Shown here: positions 24,668 to 33,775 of the stretch, in pieces
Layout of the letters: every line of letters begins with the position of its first letter
Position numbering within the stretch: position 1 is the first letter of the stretch
DNA from: Acidimicrobiaceae bacterium
GTDB taxonomy: Bacteria > Actinomycetota > Acidimicrobiia > Acidimicrobiales > Poriferisodalaceae
Length of the DNA stretch: 64,000 nt
Assembly (NCBI GenBank): GCA_002722565.1
Contig: PBMG01000001.1
Coordinates: forward strand, 62,001-126,000
Direction of reading: 5' to 3'
Program-made: the position numbers and the translations under genes
Notes under the pieces: model-generated
What the model saw: only the letters and a program-made list of their open reading frames with translations
The model's database searches: none
Told to the model about the DNA's origin: nothing

Positions 24668-26196
24668 ACGTTTTGTGATGGGCCCCAGGCTCGAGCGATA
24701 CTTCGGGGTAACTCTTCTATCCATTGGATGAGATCGTGGCCACATACCCGTTCGGTGAAGTGGTGAGGGGATGAGTGGAAATGAAGCCAAGCAGCCCAAG
24801 CCTCGGTTGCCTGGTGGAAACCTTGTTCTAAAGTTCCGGCACAAAGATGGACGAACGGAGCTCCCTCTGGATCCCATTTCATCTGTTCGCTGGGCGGCAT
24901 GCCGGTCGAGTAGGCGATGCAGTGGCCGTACCGATGACTGTGCATTGATCCCGTTGCCAATGCGTGACCGCCACCATCAGAACAACCGAAAATGGCCCGA
25001 AACTCTCTGTTGCTGGATGCGGAGAACTCATTTTCGGCCCATTCTGAGATTTCGTCAACGAAAAATCGTTGATGACGGTCGAAACGTTGATCGTCGAACC
25101 CCGGTAAATACTCGAGTGCGCGCTCGTTGCCTCTGTGATCCATTGGCGCCGCGTGGGGAGCAACAATCACTAGCGGGCCAATAACCCCAGTCGTGATGGC
25201 AGCATCGATGCGACGAATGTATGGCTCGATCATGTTTCCATCTGTTGCATAGACGACGGGAAGTTCTGAATGTTGGTCGTGGCCAGGGGGTAGATAAACC
25301 TTCACTCGTCGATTCTCACGTAAGGCCACGCTCGTGAACTCGTGTGTGGATAGCGAGCCTTCTAAAGCGTCGTCCTCGTGACTTGGAAGTTCTTCGGGAG
25401 CGAGCTTTCCTCGGTAACGGTTGTTCACCGGACCCCTTCCTCCAATAGGCATACCGTTGAGATCCAGAGGCCAAAATCCATACCCGAAAACGGCCTCGTC
25501 GAGTCGATCGACACGGATTTGAACGCACCAAAGATCGGACATAGTGCCATCGTCTTCTTCGACGTTCCACATCGGAAGCTCGAATACTGGCCCCGGAATA
25601 AGGCCAGATGCCTCTGACCGGCACGCGAGAGTGAGATCGTTGCCATCCGACCACGCGCCGTCAGGGAACTGCGCTAGGCCCTGGCGAATCTCTCCAGGAC
25701 TCGGATCTGACCAGATTCGACAAAATTTCTGTCCCTGAGGCAGATTTTGTTCCTCGTACCGACTTTTAGCTAATGACTTATTTTGCTGGTCAACGTTCAT
25801 TCTCATCTCCGTCAGAGACGGTAAGCCGAATGAGCGGCGGGTTTCGTCGTCAGCGACACCATCGAGCGGGGCCATCACCAAATCACCTTGATGTTCTAGG
25901 ATGACTGTTCCAAATCGTTGGGGGCGCCCACTCATGAGAGAGACTTTGTCGGCACACTCGGCGAACAAAGATCCGGAGCCAGGGACACCGGCTTGGTGAG
26001 CTCGCCCAGCAAGTTCGCCAGCTATCGGCAATTGTTGAGGTCCCGCAAAGATGGTTAAAGCTCGAGCCGCACGTAGAGCGTCCGTGCCTTGTAGGTCCAT
26101 CAGGTCTTCTTCCTGAAGTAACTGGCGGACAAAAAATGGAGCGCTATCGGGATCGGCTCCCTCTAGATGGGTTAGTAGGTCACCGATAGCACTCAC
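24664..26196 (-). CDS. Multidomain esterase: DUF6624-like N-terminus plus enterochelin-esterase-like hydrolase
   Basis: A 510-residue protein in three parts. Residues 1-150 resemble DUF6624 (short helices, then GRPQRFGTV and RRSFGLPSLTEM). Residues about 165-275 look like the beta-sandwich N-domain of enterochelin esterases. Residues about 285-510 form an esterase-D-type alpha/beta hydrolase (YLPPG, VVYATDGN, nucleophile in IFGCSDGGG, catalytic His in VCGHDLIQW). It probably hydrolyses an ester or peptide-like bond in a polar metabolite. No signal peptide was seen. The GTG at 26196 has a strong GGGAGG site. A divergent promoter region with a perfect inverted repeat lies between it and the crotonase at 26331. 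Confidence 0.75.
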   Translation of the reverse strand: MSAIGDLLTHLEGADPDSAPFFVRQLLQEEDLMDLQGTDALRAARALTIFAGPQQLPIAGELAGRAHQAGVPGSGSLFAECADKVSLMSGRPQRFGTVILEHQGDLVMAPLDGVADDETRRSFGLPSLTEMRMNVDQQNKSLAKSRYEEQNLPQGQKFCRIWSDPSPGEIRQGLAQFPDGAWSDGNDLTLACRSEASGLIPGPVFELPMWNVEEDDGTMSDLWCVQIRVDRLDEAVFGYGFWPLDLNGMPIGGRGPVNNRYRGKLAPEELPSHEDDALEGSLSTHEFTSVALRENRRVKVYLPPGHDQHSELPVVYATDGNMIEPYIRRIDAAITTGVIGPLVIVAPHAAPMDHRGNERALEYLPGFDDQRFDRHQRFFVDEISEWAENEFSASSNREFRAIFGCSDGGGHALATGSMHSHRYGHCIAYSTGMPPSEQMKWDPEGAPFVHLCAGTLEQGFHQATEAWAAWLHFHSSPHHFTERVCGHDLIQWIEELPRSIARAWGPSQNV

Positions 26197-26246
26197 GTTG
26201 CCTCCCTGGGGTCTCTTTAGAGTACTCCTCGATTTGAGGCGCTTTT

Positions 26247-26269
26247 CTTTGCTTAAAGATTAAGCAAAG
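26247..26269. promoter_or_regulatory. Perfect 10-bp inverted repeat between divergent genes
   Basis: CTTTGCTTAA, a three-base spacer AGA, then TTAAGCAAAG. The two arms are exact complements. It lies about 50-60 bases from each divergent start, as expected for a TetR- or FadR-type operator; it could also be a hairpin. No regulator gene is next to it. Confidence 0.6.
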
Positions 26270-26330
26270 TGATGTCAACCCCCATTGGGTTGTAGCGTCA
26301 ACGGTTATAGCTAACTGAAGAGGAGATGTC

Positions 26331-27107
26331 GTGTCTGAAGAACTCGTGATAACAGAAAAGCGTGGCCATATTCAGGTTCTAACTTTGAACCGTCCCGAGG
26401 ACATGAATGCGTTTAACACCGCGTTAGCGAGCGCCCTGGGAGAGGCGTTGGAGGCTATGGACAGCGACACAGATATCCGGGTTGGTGTGTTGACAGGAGC
26501 TGGCCGAGGCTTCAGTGCTGGAATGGATCTAAAGCAGTTCGCTGATGGCGGCATTGACGCCATGCCAAATGTTGGTGAGCGCGGGTTTGCAGGTATTACT
26601 GAAAAGAGTTGCGCGAAGCCCCTAATTGCTGCTGTTGAAGGCTTTGCCTTGGCAGGAGGTCTCGAAGTTGCTCTTTCGTGCGACTTAATAGTTGCTTCCG
26701 AAGGCGCGAAACTAGGTATCCCAGAAGCTGGGGTTGGACTATTCGCTGGTGCTGGGGCATTACTGCGCTTGCCGCGTCAACTGCCGTACAGCCTGGCTAT
26801 GGAGATGGCACTCACCGCCGATCCAATTTCTGCCGAAGTAGCGCACCAGCATGGGATGGTGAATCGGGTAGTACCTAAAGGCGAGACCTTGGCTGCTGCT
26901 CTTGAACTAGCGGAAAGAATCTCAAAAAACGCTCCAATGGGAGTAAGGGCCTCGAAACAGCTGATTAAAGACGTCCTTGGCGTTTCTGAAGAAGCATTCT
27001 GGTCTTTCCAAAGACCGGCCTTAGAGGAAGTCTTTGCCTCGGAAGATGCCTTCGAGGGAGCGACAGCCTTCGCCGAAAAGCGTGACCCTAATTGGCAAGA
27101 TAAATAG
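26331..27107 (+). CDS. Enoyl-CoA hydratase/isomerase
   Basis: A 258-residue crotonase. Both catalytic glutamates of classical enoyl-CoA hydratases are kept: in GGLEVALSCD (near 112) and GIPEAGVGL (near 131). The CoA and oxyanion segment is FSAGMDLKQF. The C-terminal region is normal. It should hydrate 2-trans-enoyl-CoA or isomerise it in beta-oxidation. The GTG at 26331 has an excellent GAGGAGA site. It is followed after eight bases by a methyltransferase gene and preceded by the inverted repeat described separately. Confidence 0.9.
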   Translation: MSEELVITEKRGHIQVLTLNRPEDMNAFNTALASALGEALEAMDSDTDIRVGVLTGAGRGFSAGMDLKQFADGGIDAMPNVGERGFAGITEKSCAKPLIAAVEGFALAGGLEVALSCDLIVASEGAKLGIPEAGVGLFAGAGALLRLPRQLPYSLAMEMALTADPISAEVAHQHGMVNRVVPKGETLAAALELAERISKNAPMGVRASKQLIKDVLGVSEEAFWSFQRPALEEVFASEDAFEGATAFAEKRDPNWQDK

Positions 27108-27115
27108 GTTTTTCC

Positions 27116-27691
27116 TTGTCCCAAAGCAAATGGAGTGATCAAAAAAATATTCCAAGGGGTTCAAGCTACGATGCGCGTTGGGAGCAGCTAGCAAGCTCTG
27201 GTGAGAACGTTCATGGTGAAGCTGACTTCATCTCGCAATTGAACCCCTCTTCCGTACTTGACGCTGGTTGCGGTACCGGTCGAGTAGCGATCGAGCTTGT
27301 ACGACGAGGTATCGACTCAGTTGGTGTGGACCTAGACCCCGAGATGTTGCAGGCCGCTCGTCGGAAGGCACCGACTCTCGAATGGGTCGAAGCTGACCTT
27401 CAAAAGTTCACTCTTGAGAGACGTTTTGACGTGGCTGTTTTGGCTGGAAATGTCATGATTTTCGTTCTTCCCGGGTCTGAAGAACGGGTTGTTGAACAGA
27501 TCACCCAACACCTTTGCGAGGGTGGACTTTTTGTATCCGGATTCACACTCGACACCGACGGCATTCACCTTGACGAATATGACGAAACGATGCAACGCCT
27601 AGGACTTTTGTCTGCTGGAAGGTGGAGCACATGGCAAAAGGACCCATTTACCGGCGGCAAATATGCAGTGTCGGCTCACCGAAAAATTTAG
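27116..27691 (+). CDS. Class I SAM-dependent methyltransferase
   Basis: A 191-residue methyltransferase. The SAM motif I is VLDAGCGTGRVAIEL (near 49-63), followed by GVDLDPEML (acidic loop contacting the ribose) and EADLQKF. It has a short C-terminus with no added domain. The substrate cannot be read. The TTG at 27116 is the only good start before motif I in frame. It begins eight bases after the crotonase stop, so the two are likely co-transcribed. Confidence 0.8.
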   Translation: MSQSKWSDQKNIPRGSSYDARWEQLASSGENVHGEADFISQLNPSSVLDAGCGTGRVAIELVRRGIDSVGVDLDPEMLQAARRKAPTLEWVEADLQKFTLERRFDVAVLAGNVMIFVLPGSEERVVEQITQHLCEGGLFVSGFTLDTDGIHLDEYDETMQRLGLLSAGRWSTWQKDPFTGGKYAVSAHRKI

Positions 27692-27699
27692 CTGTCCGG

Positions 27700-28008
27700 T
27701 CACTCCATAGGTAAACGCGCCAGAAGCTCAATTTTGCGTTCTTCGTACTCGTCGAAGTCGATTTCTTCTCTATCGAACTTGGCTTGTAACTCTTCTACGA
27801 GGCGAAGAAGGTCAGCTGCTGAGATTTCCTGCTCGAGATTGCCGTCTAGCTGAGCAGCATCGTCGTCTACCAGCGGTTCGGCTTCGTCATATACCAAAGG
27901 ACCACTGTCGGGCATTTTGCCCATTCGTTTTGCTCGCTTAGCATCCGCCTTTGCCTTTTTGGCTCTATCTCGCTGGAGTTTTTCGAAAGTTGTGCGGCTT
28001 CCTGCCAT
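27700..28008 (-). CDS. Small charged protein with SHOCT-like C-terminus
   Basis: A 102-residue hydrophilic protein. The N-terminal third is very basic with a run of Lys/Arg/Ala (FEKLQRDRAKKAKADAKR). The C-terminal third (LLRLVEELQAKFDREEIDFDEYEERK) resembles the SHOCT helical hairpin found at the ends of many bacterial proteins. The middle is acidic. A strong AGGAGA site precedes ATG 28008. I do not know its function; a nucleic-acid- or ribosome-associated role is only a guess. It converges with the methyltransferase gene. Confidence 0.7.
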   Translation of the reverse strand: MAGSRTTFEKLQRDRAKKAKADAKRAKRMGKMPDSGPLVYDEAEPLVDDDAAQLDGNLEQEISAADLLRLVEELQAKFDREEIDFDEYEERKIELLARLPME

Positions 28009-28207
28009 GGTTTCTCCTCTTGGCCGACTAAAGCGAAACTAAATCAAGAAAAGGCCGAGTTCGTAACCGCTAAGGATGAGCCAACTGGGGGGTCGGCATA
28101 TAGCGCCACGGCCAATTAAACAGTCTAGAACATCGATCGACAGAATTGGTGACGCTAAAAATGAGTGGCAATATAAGCCAGGACTTCTAGAAGGAACATG
28201 ATGCAGA

Positions 28208-28960
28208 GTGTCTGAATACAGCGAAATAGTTTTAACGAAATCTGGTCATACAGCAACCGTGACAATGAATCGCCCCGACGCTCTTAACGCCATCACTCCG
28301 ACAATGCTTGAGGAGCTGAATGATGCCGTTCTGAAAGTCGAAGAAGACCAGGAAATTCGATTCGTCGTGTTGACCGGTGAAGGACGAGCCTTTAGCGGAG
28401 GAGTCGATTTGAAGGCCTTAGGAGAACGAGAGCTCCTTAACGGCAAGGTTGGGGACATTCTGGATTTGCCTGCACGGGCATTAACAGGGCGACTTTCCTC
28501 AATGCCTAAAGTAACTATCGCCAAAGTCAACGGGTTTTGCTTTACCGGTGCGCTAGAGATCGCTATGTCTTGTGACCTAATCGTCGTTGCAGACGAAGCA
28601 CGTCTAGGTGACACTCATGCGAAATTCGGTCTTCGCCCAACATGGGGCCTGAGCCAACGTTTGCCAGCACTCGTGGGTATGGCCCGGGCTAAAGAACTGT
28701 CATTCTCAGCGCGGACCTTTGATGGCGTTGAAGCACGAATGTGGGGACTGGCTGCGCTGGGCGGACCCCTTGAAGAGCTAGACAACTTGGTTACCTCAAC
28801 CATTGAGAAGATGGCGGCAAACTCGAGTGAATCTTTTGTCGCGTACAAGGATTTATACGCGGCAACTGAACGTCTTAGCGCTGACCAAGGCCTCGTCTAT
28901 GAGGCCGAGTCCGACTACTCGTTTACCGATACAGGAGAAAGGCTGGCGGACTTCCGGTAA
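28208..28960 (+). CDS. Crotonase-family protein with altered second catalytic residue
   Basis: A 250-residue crotonase. The oxyanion segment FSGGVDLKAL and GALEIAMSCD (first Glu) are intact, but the second Glu loop reads GDTHAKFGLRPTWG, the same replacement as in the crotonase at 10752-11504. These two proteins form a subfamily distinct from the gene at 26331. The GTG at 28208 starts the frame; the upstream 200 bases contain no other gene and probably hold the promoter. It converges with the acyl-CoA ligase gene (three-base gap). The reaction is not certain: the missing Glu speaks against simple hydration. Confidence 0.83.
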   Translation: MSEYSEIVLTKSGHTATVTMNRPDALNAITPTMLEELNDAVLKVEEDQEIRFVVLTGEGRAFSGGVDLKALGERELLNGKVGDILDLPARALTGRLSSMPKVTIAKVNGFCFTGALEIAMSCDLIVVADEARLGDTHAKFGLRPTWGLSQRLPALVGMARAKELSFSARTFDGVEARMWGLAALGGPLEELDNLVTSTIEKMAANSSESFVAYKDLYAATERLSADQGLVYEAESDYSFTDTGERLADFR

Positions 28961-28963
28961 GTG

Positions 28964-30592
28964 TCAATCGGGCCAGCTGAAGTCCGCAAATCGTTCCCTC
29001 AGTACTTTCTTGTCAATCTTTCCGGTTCCGGTGTGTGGAATCTCGTCGATTGCTACCACGTCGTTGGGTAACCACCACGACGCCACATGCGGCTTTATAG
29101 ATTCAAGAATTTCATTGGAGTTCAGGTCTTTGCCTTGATCCAAAACGACAACGAGAAGTGGACGTTCTCCCCAACGATCGTGAGGTAAACCAACGGCGGC
29201 AGCTTCCGCCACTCCTGGTGCACCAACGGCAGCATTTTCGAGTTCGATGGAGCTGATCCATTCGCCGCCGCTTTTAATTACGTCTTTTGCGCGGTCAACG
29301 ATTGATATGTAACCCTCGCTGTCCATCGTCGCCACGTCTCCTGTCCTCAACCAAACTCCGTCGGGTCCAGAGATGTGGGTGGAATCATCTTCTAATCCGA
29401 AGTATGAGCCTGCGACCCATGGTCCGCGAGCAAGCAATTCCCCTGGAGTGACTCCATCACGTTCAACGTCGTTTCCGTCGCCGTCAATGAGGCGAAGTTC
29501 GACCCCGTAGAGCTCTCGACCTGCCATAGCCTGGCGACGCCTTTTCTCTTCACGATCCAGACGCGAGACCTTGTGTGTGAATCTGCCGGCCGAACCTTGG
29601 GTCATCTCGGTCATTCCCCAAACGTGGGACACAAAAACCTCATAATCGTCTTCCAACGTGTCCATCAACGAGCGTGGTGCAGCTGACCCGCCTACAGCGA
29701 GACGGTTGAGGGAGGGCACATCAGCTCCGGTTTCCTGTAAATGTTGAACGACTGAGAGCCAGATGGTTGGAACCCCAGCAGAGAATGTCACATTCTCTTC
29801 CTGTATCTGTCGAACGATTGACTCAGGAGACATGTCAGGTCCAGGCAAAACCAGTTTTGCTCCCGCCATCGCCGCAGCGAAGGGAATCGCCCAGCCGTTG
29901 ACATGGAACATTGGGACAGCCAGCAATATCGACTGACTTGAGTTGACGTCGTGGCCGTCACCCGTGCAGGTTGCCCATGTCTGCAGAACTATGGACCGGT
30001 GGCTCTGCATAACCCCTTTGGGGTTACCGGTGGTTCCTGAGGTGTAACACAGAGTGGCGGCGCTCCACTCGTCCAAGATAGGCCACTCCTCAATTGGAGG
30101 AGTTTCTGCAATCCACTTTTCGTAGGCGACCACATTTTCTAGAGAAGTTTCGGGCACCTCGTCAGCCAGGATTACCCAAGCACGGACTGAAGGAGTTTCT
30201 TGAGCGATTTCCTCTGCTACTGAGAGAAAGTCAGGGTCAAGAAAAACTATTTTGTCTTCTGCGTGATTGATGATCCAAGCGATTTGTTGCTCGCGTAGGC
30301 GAGGGTTCACAGTGTGTAAGACCGAACCAATACCTGTTATCCCGTAGTAGGCCTCTAAATGGCGGTGATCGTTCCATCCGATAGTGCCGACTCTGTCACC
30401 TTGGTCGATTCCAGCTGCTCGTAGTGCACCCGAGACTCGTTGTGATCGTTGATGAACTTCTGCCCAATCAGTTCTATGGACCTGGCCAGTAGAGTCGGTC
30501 GCCACAACTTCAGTGTTGGAGTGATTGCGACCTGCGTATTCGATCAAGCTCGAAATCAAGAGCTGGCGATCCATGTTCAATCCACGAAGCAT
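28964..30592 (-). CDS. Fatty-acid/acid-CoA ligase (AMP-forming)
   Basis: A 542-residue ANL-superfamily ligase. The phosphate-binding motif is [16 protein letters not shown] (near residue 180). Also visible are VPMFHVNGW, the adenine motif HVWGMTE, the hinge [15 protein letters not shown], and the Lys-bearing [11 protein letters not shown] close to the end. This pattern fits medium/long-chain acyl-CoA ligases of the AlkK/FadD type. The ATG at 30592 follows a GAGGA site and lies nine bases after the stop of the epoxide hydrolase gene; ATG 30574 is the alternative. It is the third gene of the minus-strand run typA, epoxide hydrolase, ligase. Confidence 0.88.
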   Translation of the reverse strand: MLRGLNMDRQLLISSLIEYAGRNHSNTEVVATDSTGQVHRTDWAEVHQRSQRVSGALRAAGIDQGDRVGTIGWNDHRHLEAYYGITGIGSVLHTVNPRLREQQIAWIINHAEDKIVFLDPDFLSVAEEIAQETPSVRAWVILADEVPETSLENVVAYEKWIAETPPIEEWPILDEWSAATLCYTSGTTGNPKGVMQSHRSIVLQTWATCTGDGHDVNSSQSILLAVPMFHVNGWAIPFAAAMAGAKLVLPGPDMSPESIVRQIQEENVTFSAGVPTIWLSVVQHLQETGADVPSLNRLAVGGSAAPRSLMDTLEDDYEVFVSHVWGMTEMTQGSAGRFTHKVSRLDREEKRRRQAMAGRELYGVELRLIDGDGNDVERDGVTPGELLARGPWVAGSYFGLEDDSTHISGPDGVWLRTGDVATMDSEGYISIVDRAKDVIKSGGEWISSIELENAAVGAPGVAEAAAVGLPHDRWGERPLLVVVLDQGKDLNSNEILESIKPHVASWWLPNDVVAIDEIPHTGTGKIDKKVLRERFADFSWPD

Positions 30593-30600
30593 TTCGGTCC

Positions 30601-31731
30601 TCAACGAATCTTTGCAAAAAATGAGCGGACATCCTCGACAAATAATTCGGGTTGTTCGAACGCGGCAAAATGCCCTCCCTTGGGCATCTTGGTCCACTGC
30701 CTAATATCGGTGTAAGTCCCTTCGCTCCAAGACCTGACTGGGGGAATAATTTCGCGAGGAAACGAAGCGACTCCTGTTGGAACATTCACTTGAGTCGGTC
30801 GCAATGAGCGAAAACTTTCCCAATACAGACGTGCCGAAGAAGTCGCCGACTTCGTGACCCAATAAAGCATGACGTTGTCGAGCATCTCCTCTCGAGAAAG
30901 GGCGTCTTCGGGGTGACCTTGGTTATCTGTCCAGGCCCAGAACTTCTCAAGAATCCACGCCAACTGCCCAACAGGTGAGTCAGTGAGGCCGTAACCCAGC
31001 GTTTGAGGCCGTGTGCCCTGTTGGGTGGAGTAACCAGAGTCCCAATCTCTGTAGTAGGCGGCTGCCTCCAACGCAGCTTTTTCTTCCTCGGTTGGTTCTC
31101 TGTCTTTTGGTCGGTTTCCCCGCATCACCATGTTGAGATGAATGCCTAGACAGTTATCTGGGTGGCGTCCACCGATAGCGGTCGTGATGGCGGAGCCCCA
31201 GTCGCCGCCCTGGGCACCAAAAGTCTGATATTCCAGCCCGACCATAAGTTCGGTGAAGACGTCTGCAATCTTTTCGACACCCCAGCCAGCTTCGGGTGGC
31301 TTACCGCTGAAGCCATAGCCCGGCAGCGATGGACAAACAACGTGAAAAGCATCGTCGGCCTTGCCGCCGTGCTCTGTTGGATTGGTGAGGGGTTCAATGA
31401 CTTTGTGAAACTCTACGATGGACCCTGGCCAACCATGAGACAGAATTAAAGGAGTTGCCTCGGTGTGCGGCGATCGTTGATGGATGAAATGGATGTCGCA
31501 ACCTGCTATCGAAGCTGTGAACTGATCGAACCTGTTCAAGGCAGATTCTCGCTGGCGCCAGTCATAGGTTGTCAGCCAGTACTCACACATTTCTTGGACG
31601 TAGCTCAGTGGTATTCCTTGAGACCAATCTTCAACGAGTTCTTTTTCGGGCCACCGTGCTCTAGATAGACGGTCTCGGAGGTCGCTGAGGACTTCATCAG
31701 GGACTGATATCTGGTACGGGTTTATCTCCAT
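30601..31731 (-). CDS. Epoxide hydrolase (microsomal/EHN type)
   Basis: A 376-residue epoxide hydrolase with the EHN N-terminal domain (YQISVPDEVLSDLRDRLSRARWP, residues 6-28, then a long Trp-rich helix region). The alpha/beta core carries the oxyanion HGWPGS (near 99), the nucleophile Asp in GGDWGSAI (near 175), and the catalytic His in MPKGGHFAAFEQPE near the end. It opens an epoxide with water to a vicinal diol; juvenile-hormone-hydrolase-like and actinobacterial homologues share this layout. It is cytoplasmic and lies between typA and the acyl-CoA ligase gene, suggesting a role in breakdown of an epoxidised lipid or terpenoid. A limonene-monooxygenase-like LLM gene lies one gene away at 33776. 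Confidence 0.92.
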   Translation of the reverse strand: MEINPYQISVPDEVLSDLRDRLSRARWPEKELVEDWSQGIPLSYVQEMCEYWLTTYDWRQRESALNRFDQFTASIAGCDIHFIHQRSPHTEATPLILSHGWPGSIVEFHKVIEPLTNPTEHGGKADDAFHVVCPSLPGYGFSGKPPEAGWGVEKIADVFTELMVGLEYQTFGAQGGDWGSAITTAIGGRHPDNCLGIHLNMVMRGNRPKDREPTEEEKAALEAAAYYRDWDSGYSTQQGTRPQTLGYGLTDSPVGQLAWILEKFWAWTDNQGHPEDALSREEMLDNVMLYWVTKSATSSARLYWESFRSLRPTQVNVPTGVASFPREIIPPVRSWSEGTYTDIRQWTKMPKGGHFAAFEQPELFVEDVRSFFAKIR

Positions 31732-31762
31732 TGCGCCAATTTATCGCTGCTGAGTGGCTCTC

Positions 31763-33625
31763 TTAAGTCTGAGCACGCTTTTTGGCTCGGAGGCGCACTC
31801 CAGAATTCAACTCCACTTTCCTTATACGGATGCTCTCTGGGGTTACTTCAACGCATTCGTCGTCCGCTATGAATTCCAAAGCGTGCTCCAGAGACAGAGT
31901 TCGTGGAGGGCTGAGACGCACAGCGTCGTCAGCGGCAGCGGCTCTGATATTCGTCTGTTTCTTTTCCTTACAGATGTTGACATCAAGGTCATCGGGGCGG
32001 GGATTTTCCCCAATAACCATGCCTTCGTAAACCGACGTACTAGGACCTACGAATAGAGTCCCTCTTTCTTGGATAGTTGAAGCTGCGTAGCCGCTTACCT
32101 GGCCTGTGCGGTCCGCGACGATCGACCCGGTGTGCCGCGAACGGAGGTCACCGGTCCAAGGAATGTAGCTATCGAAGACATGGTGTAGAAGACCGGTACC
32201 GCGGGTTTCAGTCAGAAACTCAGTTCGAAATCCGATGAGACCACGAGCGGGGATCAGGTAATCGAGACGTACCCATCCAGTTCCATGGTTCATTATTTCT
32301 TCAAGCCGGCCTCGACGCTCACCTAGTAGCTGGGTGACTGCCCCGACATGGTCCTCTGGTATATCGATTGTCGCCCGTTCGGCTGGTTCGTGGAGCGCGC
32401 CATCGATACTTTTTGTGAGGACCCGAGGCTTGCCTACCGTTAGTTCGAAGCCTTCACGACGCATGATCTCGACGAGAACTGCTAACTGAAGTTCACCTCT
32501 CCCTTGAATTTCCCAAGCATCTGGGCGGTCCGTGTCTAATAGTCGAAGTGAGACGTTTCCTATCAGCTCCGCCTCCAGGCGGTTCTTGATAAGGCGAGCT
32601 GTCATCTTCTTGCCTTCGGAGCCAGCTAACGGTGAGGTGTTGATACCAATTGTCATCGAAAGACTGGGTTCATCGACGGTAATAACCGGAAGCGGAACAG
32701 GTGAAGATGGGTCGCTAAGGGTTTCACCGATCGTTATTTCAGGGATGCCCGCAACAGCAGCAATTTCACCAGGTCCCACTTCATCGACGTCTACGCGGGC
32801 GAGACCCTCGGTTGTGTATAACTCTACGATTCGAGTTGTTTCGATCGTGCCATCGAACCTGCACCAGGCGATGGCCTGCCCTTTGCTTAGGGTGCCATGC
32901 AGAACCCTGCAAAGAGCCAACCGGCCCACATACGGATTCGCGTCTAAGTTAGTGACCCATGCTTGGAGCGGATGCTCCGGATTGTGAGTAGGTGCTGGGA
33001 CGACACCTACTAAGACTTCGAACAGAGGAGCTAAGTCGGATCCCGGGGATGCAAGTTCAGTAGTTGCAGTTCCCTTTCGAGCATCGGTGTAGACAATCGG
33101 AAAGTCGATTTGGTGGTCCTTGGCATCGAGGTCAAGGAATAGCTCGTAAGTTTCGTCTATAACCTCTGAGATTCGTTCATCGGGTCGGTCTATTTTGTTG
33201 ATAACCAGCACTACTGGAAGATCGAGAGCGAGGGCTTTACGCAAGACGAATCGGGTTTGAGGCAACGGTCCCTCAGAAGCATCGACAAGTAACACCACGC
33301 CGTCGACCATCGTAAGGGCGCGTTCAACCTCACCACCAAAGTCAGCATGGCCGGGAGTGTCGATGATATTTATTTTGACGTCTTGGCCTGATTGGCCACG
33401 CCAGTGAACGGCCGTATTTTTGGCCAAAATCGTTATGCCTTTTTCGCGTTCCAGGTCCATCGAATCAAGCACGCGTTCTTGTACTTCTTCGTTGTCTCGA
33501 AAAGCTCCTGATTGCCAGAGCATGGCATCGACCAGGGTGGTCTTCCCATGGTCGACATGAGCGATTATTGCGACATTGCGCAAGTCGTCTCGCGAGGTCA
33601 ATGATTCATCGATAGTCACGGTCAT
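31763..33625 (-). CDS. typA: Ribosome-associated GTPase TypA/BipA
   Basis: A 620-residue translational GTPase. G1 is [11 protein letters not shown] (near 18), followed by the switch I region [11 protein letters not shown]3 [14 protein letters not shown] and G4 NKIDRPD. The EF-G-like domains III and V and the BipA-specific C-terminal domain ([38 protein letters not shown]) are complete. BipA/TypA acts on the ribosome during 50S assembly and stress adaptation. The ATG at 33625 is chosen because it is a normal distance before G1; a GTG at 33670 would add 15 residues of unlikely composition. The stretch 33626-33775 upstream has no gene. Confidence 0.95.
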   Translation of the reverse strand: MTVTIDESLTSRDDLRNVAIIAHVDHGKTTLVDAMLWQSGAFRDNEEVQERVLDSMDLEREKGITILAKNTAVHWRGQSGQDVKINIIDTPGHADFGGEVERALTMVDGVVLLVDASEGPLPQTRFVLRKALALDLPVVLVINKIDRPDERISEVIDETYELFLDLDAKDHQIDFPIVYTDARKGTATTELASPGSDLAPLFEVLVGVVPAPTHNPEHPLQAWVTNLDANPYVGRLALCRVLHGTLSKGQAIAWCRFDGTIETTRIVELYTTEGLARVDVDEVGPGEIAAVAGIPEITIGETLSDPSSPVPLPVITVDEPSLSMTIGINTSPLAGSEGKKMTARLIKNRLEAELIGNVSLRLLDTDRPDAWEIQGRGELQLAVLVEIMRREGFELTVGKPRVLTKSIDGALHEPAERATIDIPEDHVGAVTQLLGERRGRLEEIMNHGTGWVRLDYLIPARGLIGFRTEFLTETRGTGLLHHVFDSYIPWTGDLRSRHTGSIVADRTGQVSGYAASTIQERGTLFVGPSTSVYEGMVIGENPRPDDLDVNICKEKKQTNIRAAAADDAVRLSPPRTLSLEHALEFIADDECVEVTPESIRIRKVELNSGVRLRAKKRAQT

Positions 33626-33775
33626 CGACTTTTGGGGGAGTAATCGGGCACGAAAGATCAAGTGTGCCACGAAACAGTGAAAGTATCGCCCTTAGGTCGA
33701 GATGAATCTGATCCCTCCGCTGAAGGTGGCGCATTCGAGGATGAGTTTGCTTCCTGGAGTTCTCTTAGAGAATTG

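Noticed and set aside
30574-30697. A 41-residue extension at the N-terminus of the acyl-CoA ligase.
   Set aside because: The extension overlaps the end of the epoxide hydrolase gene and has no domain; ATG 30592 with a GAGGA site fits better.
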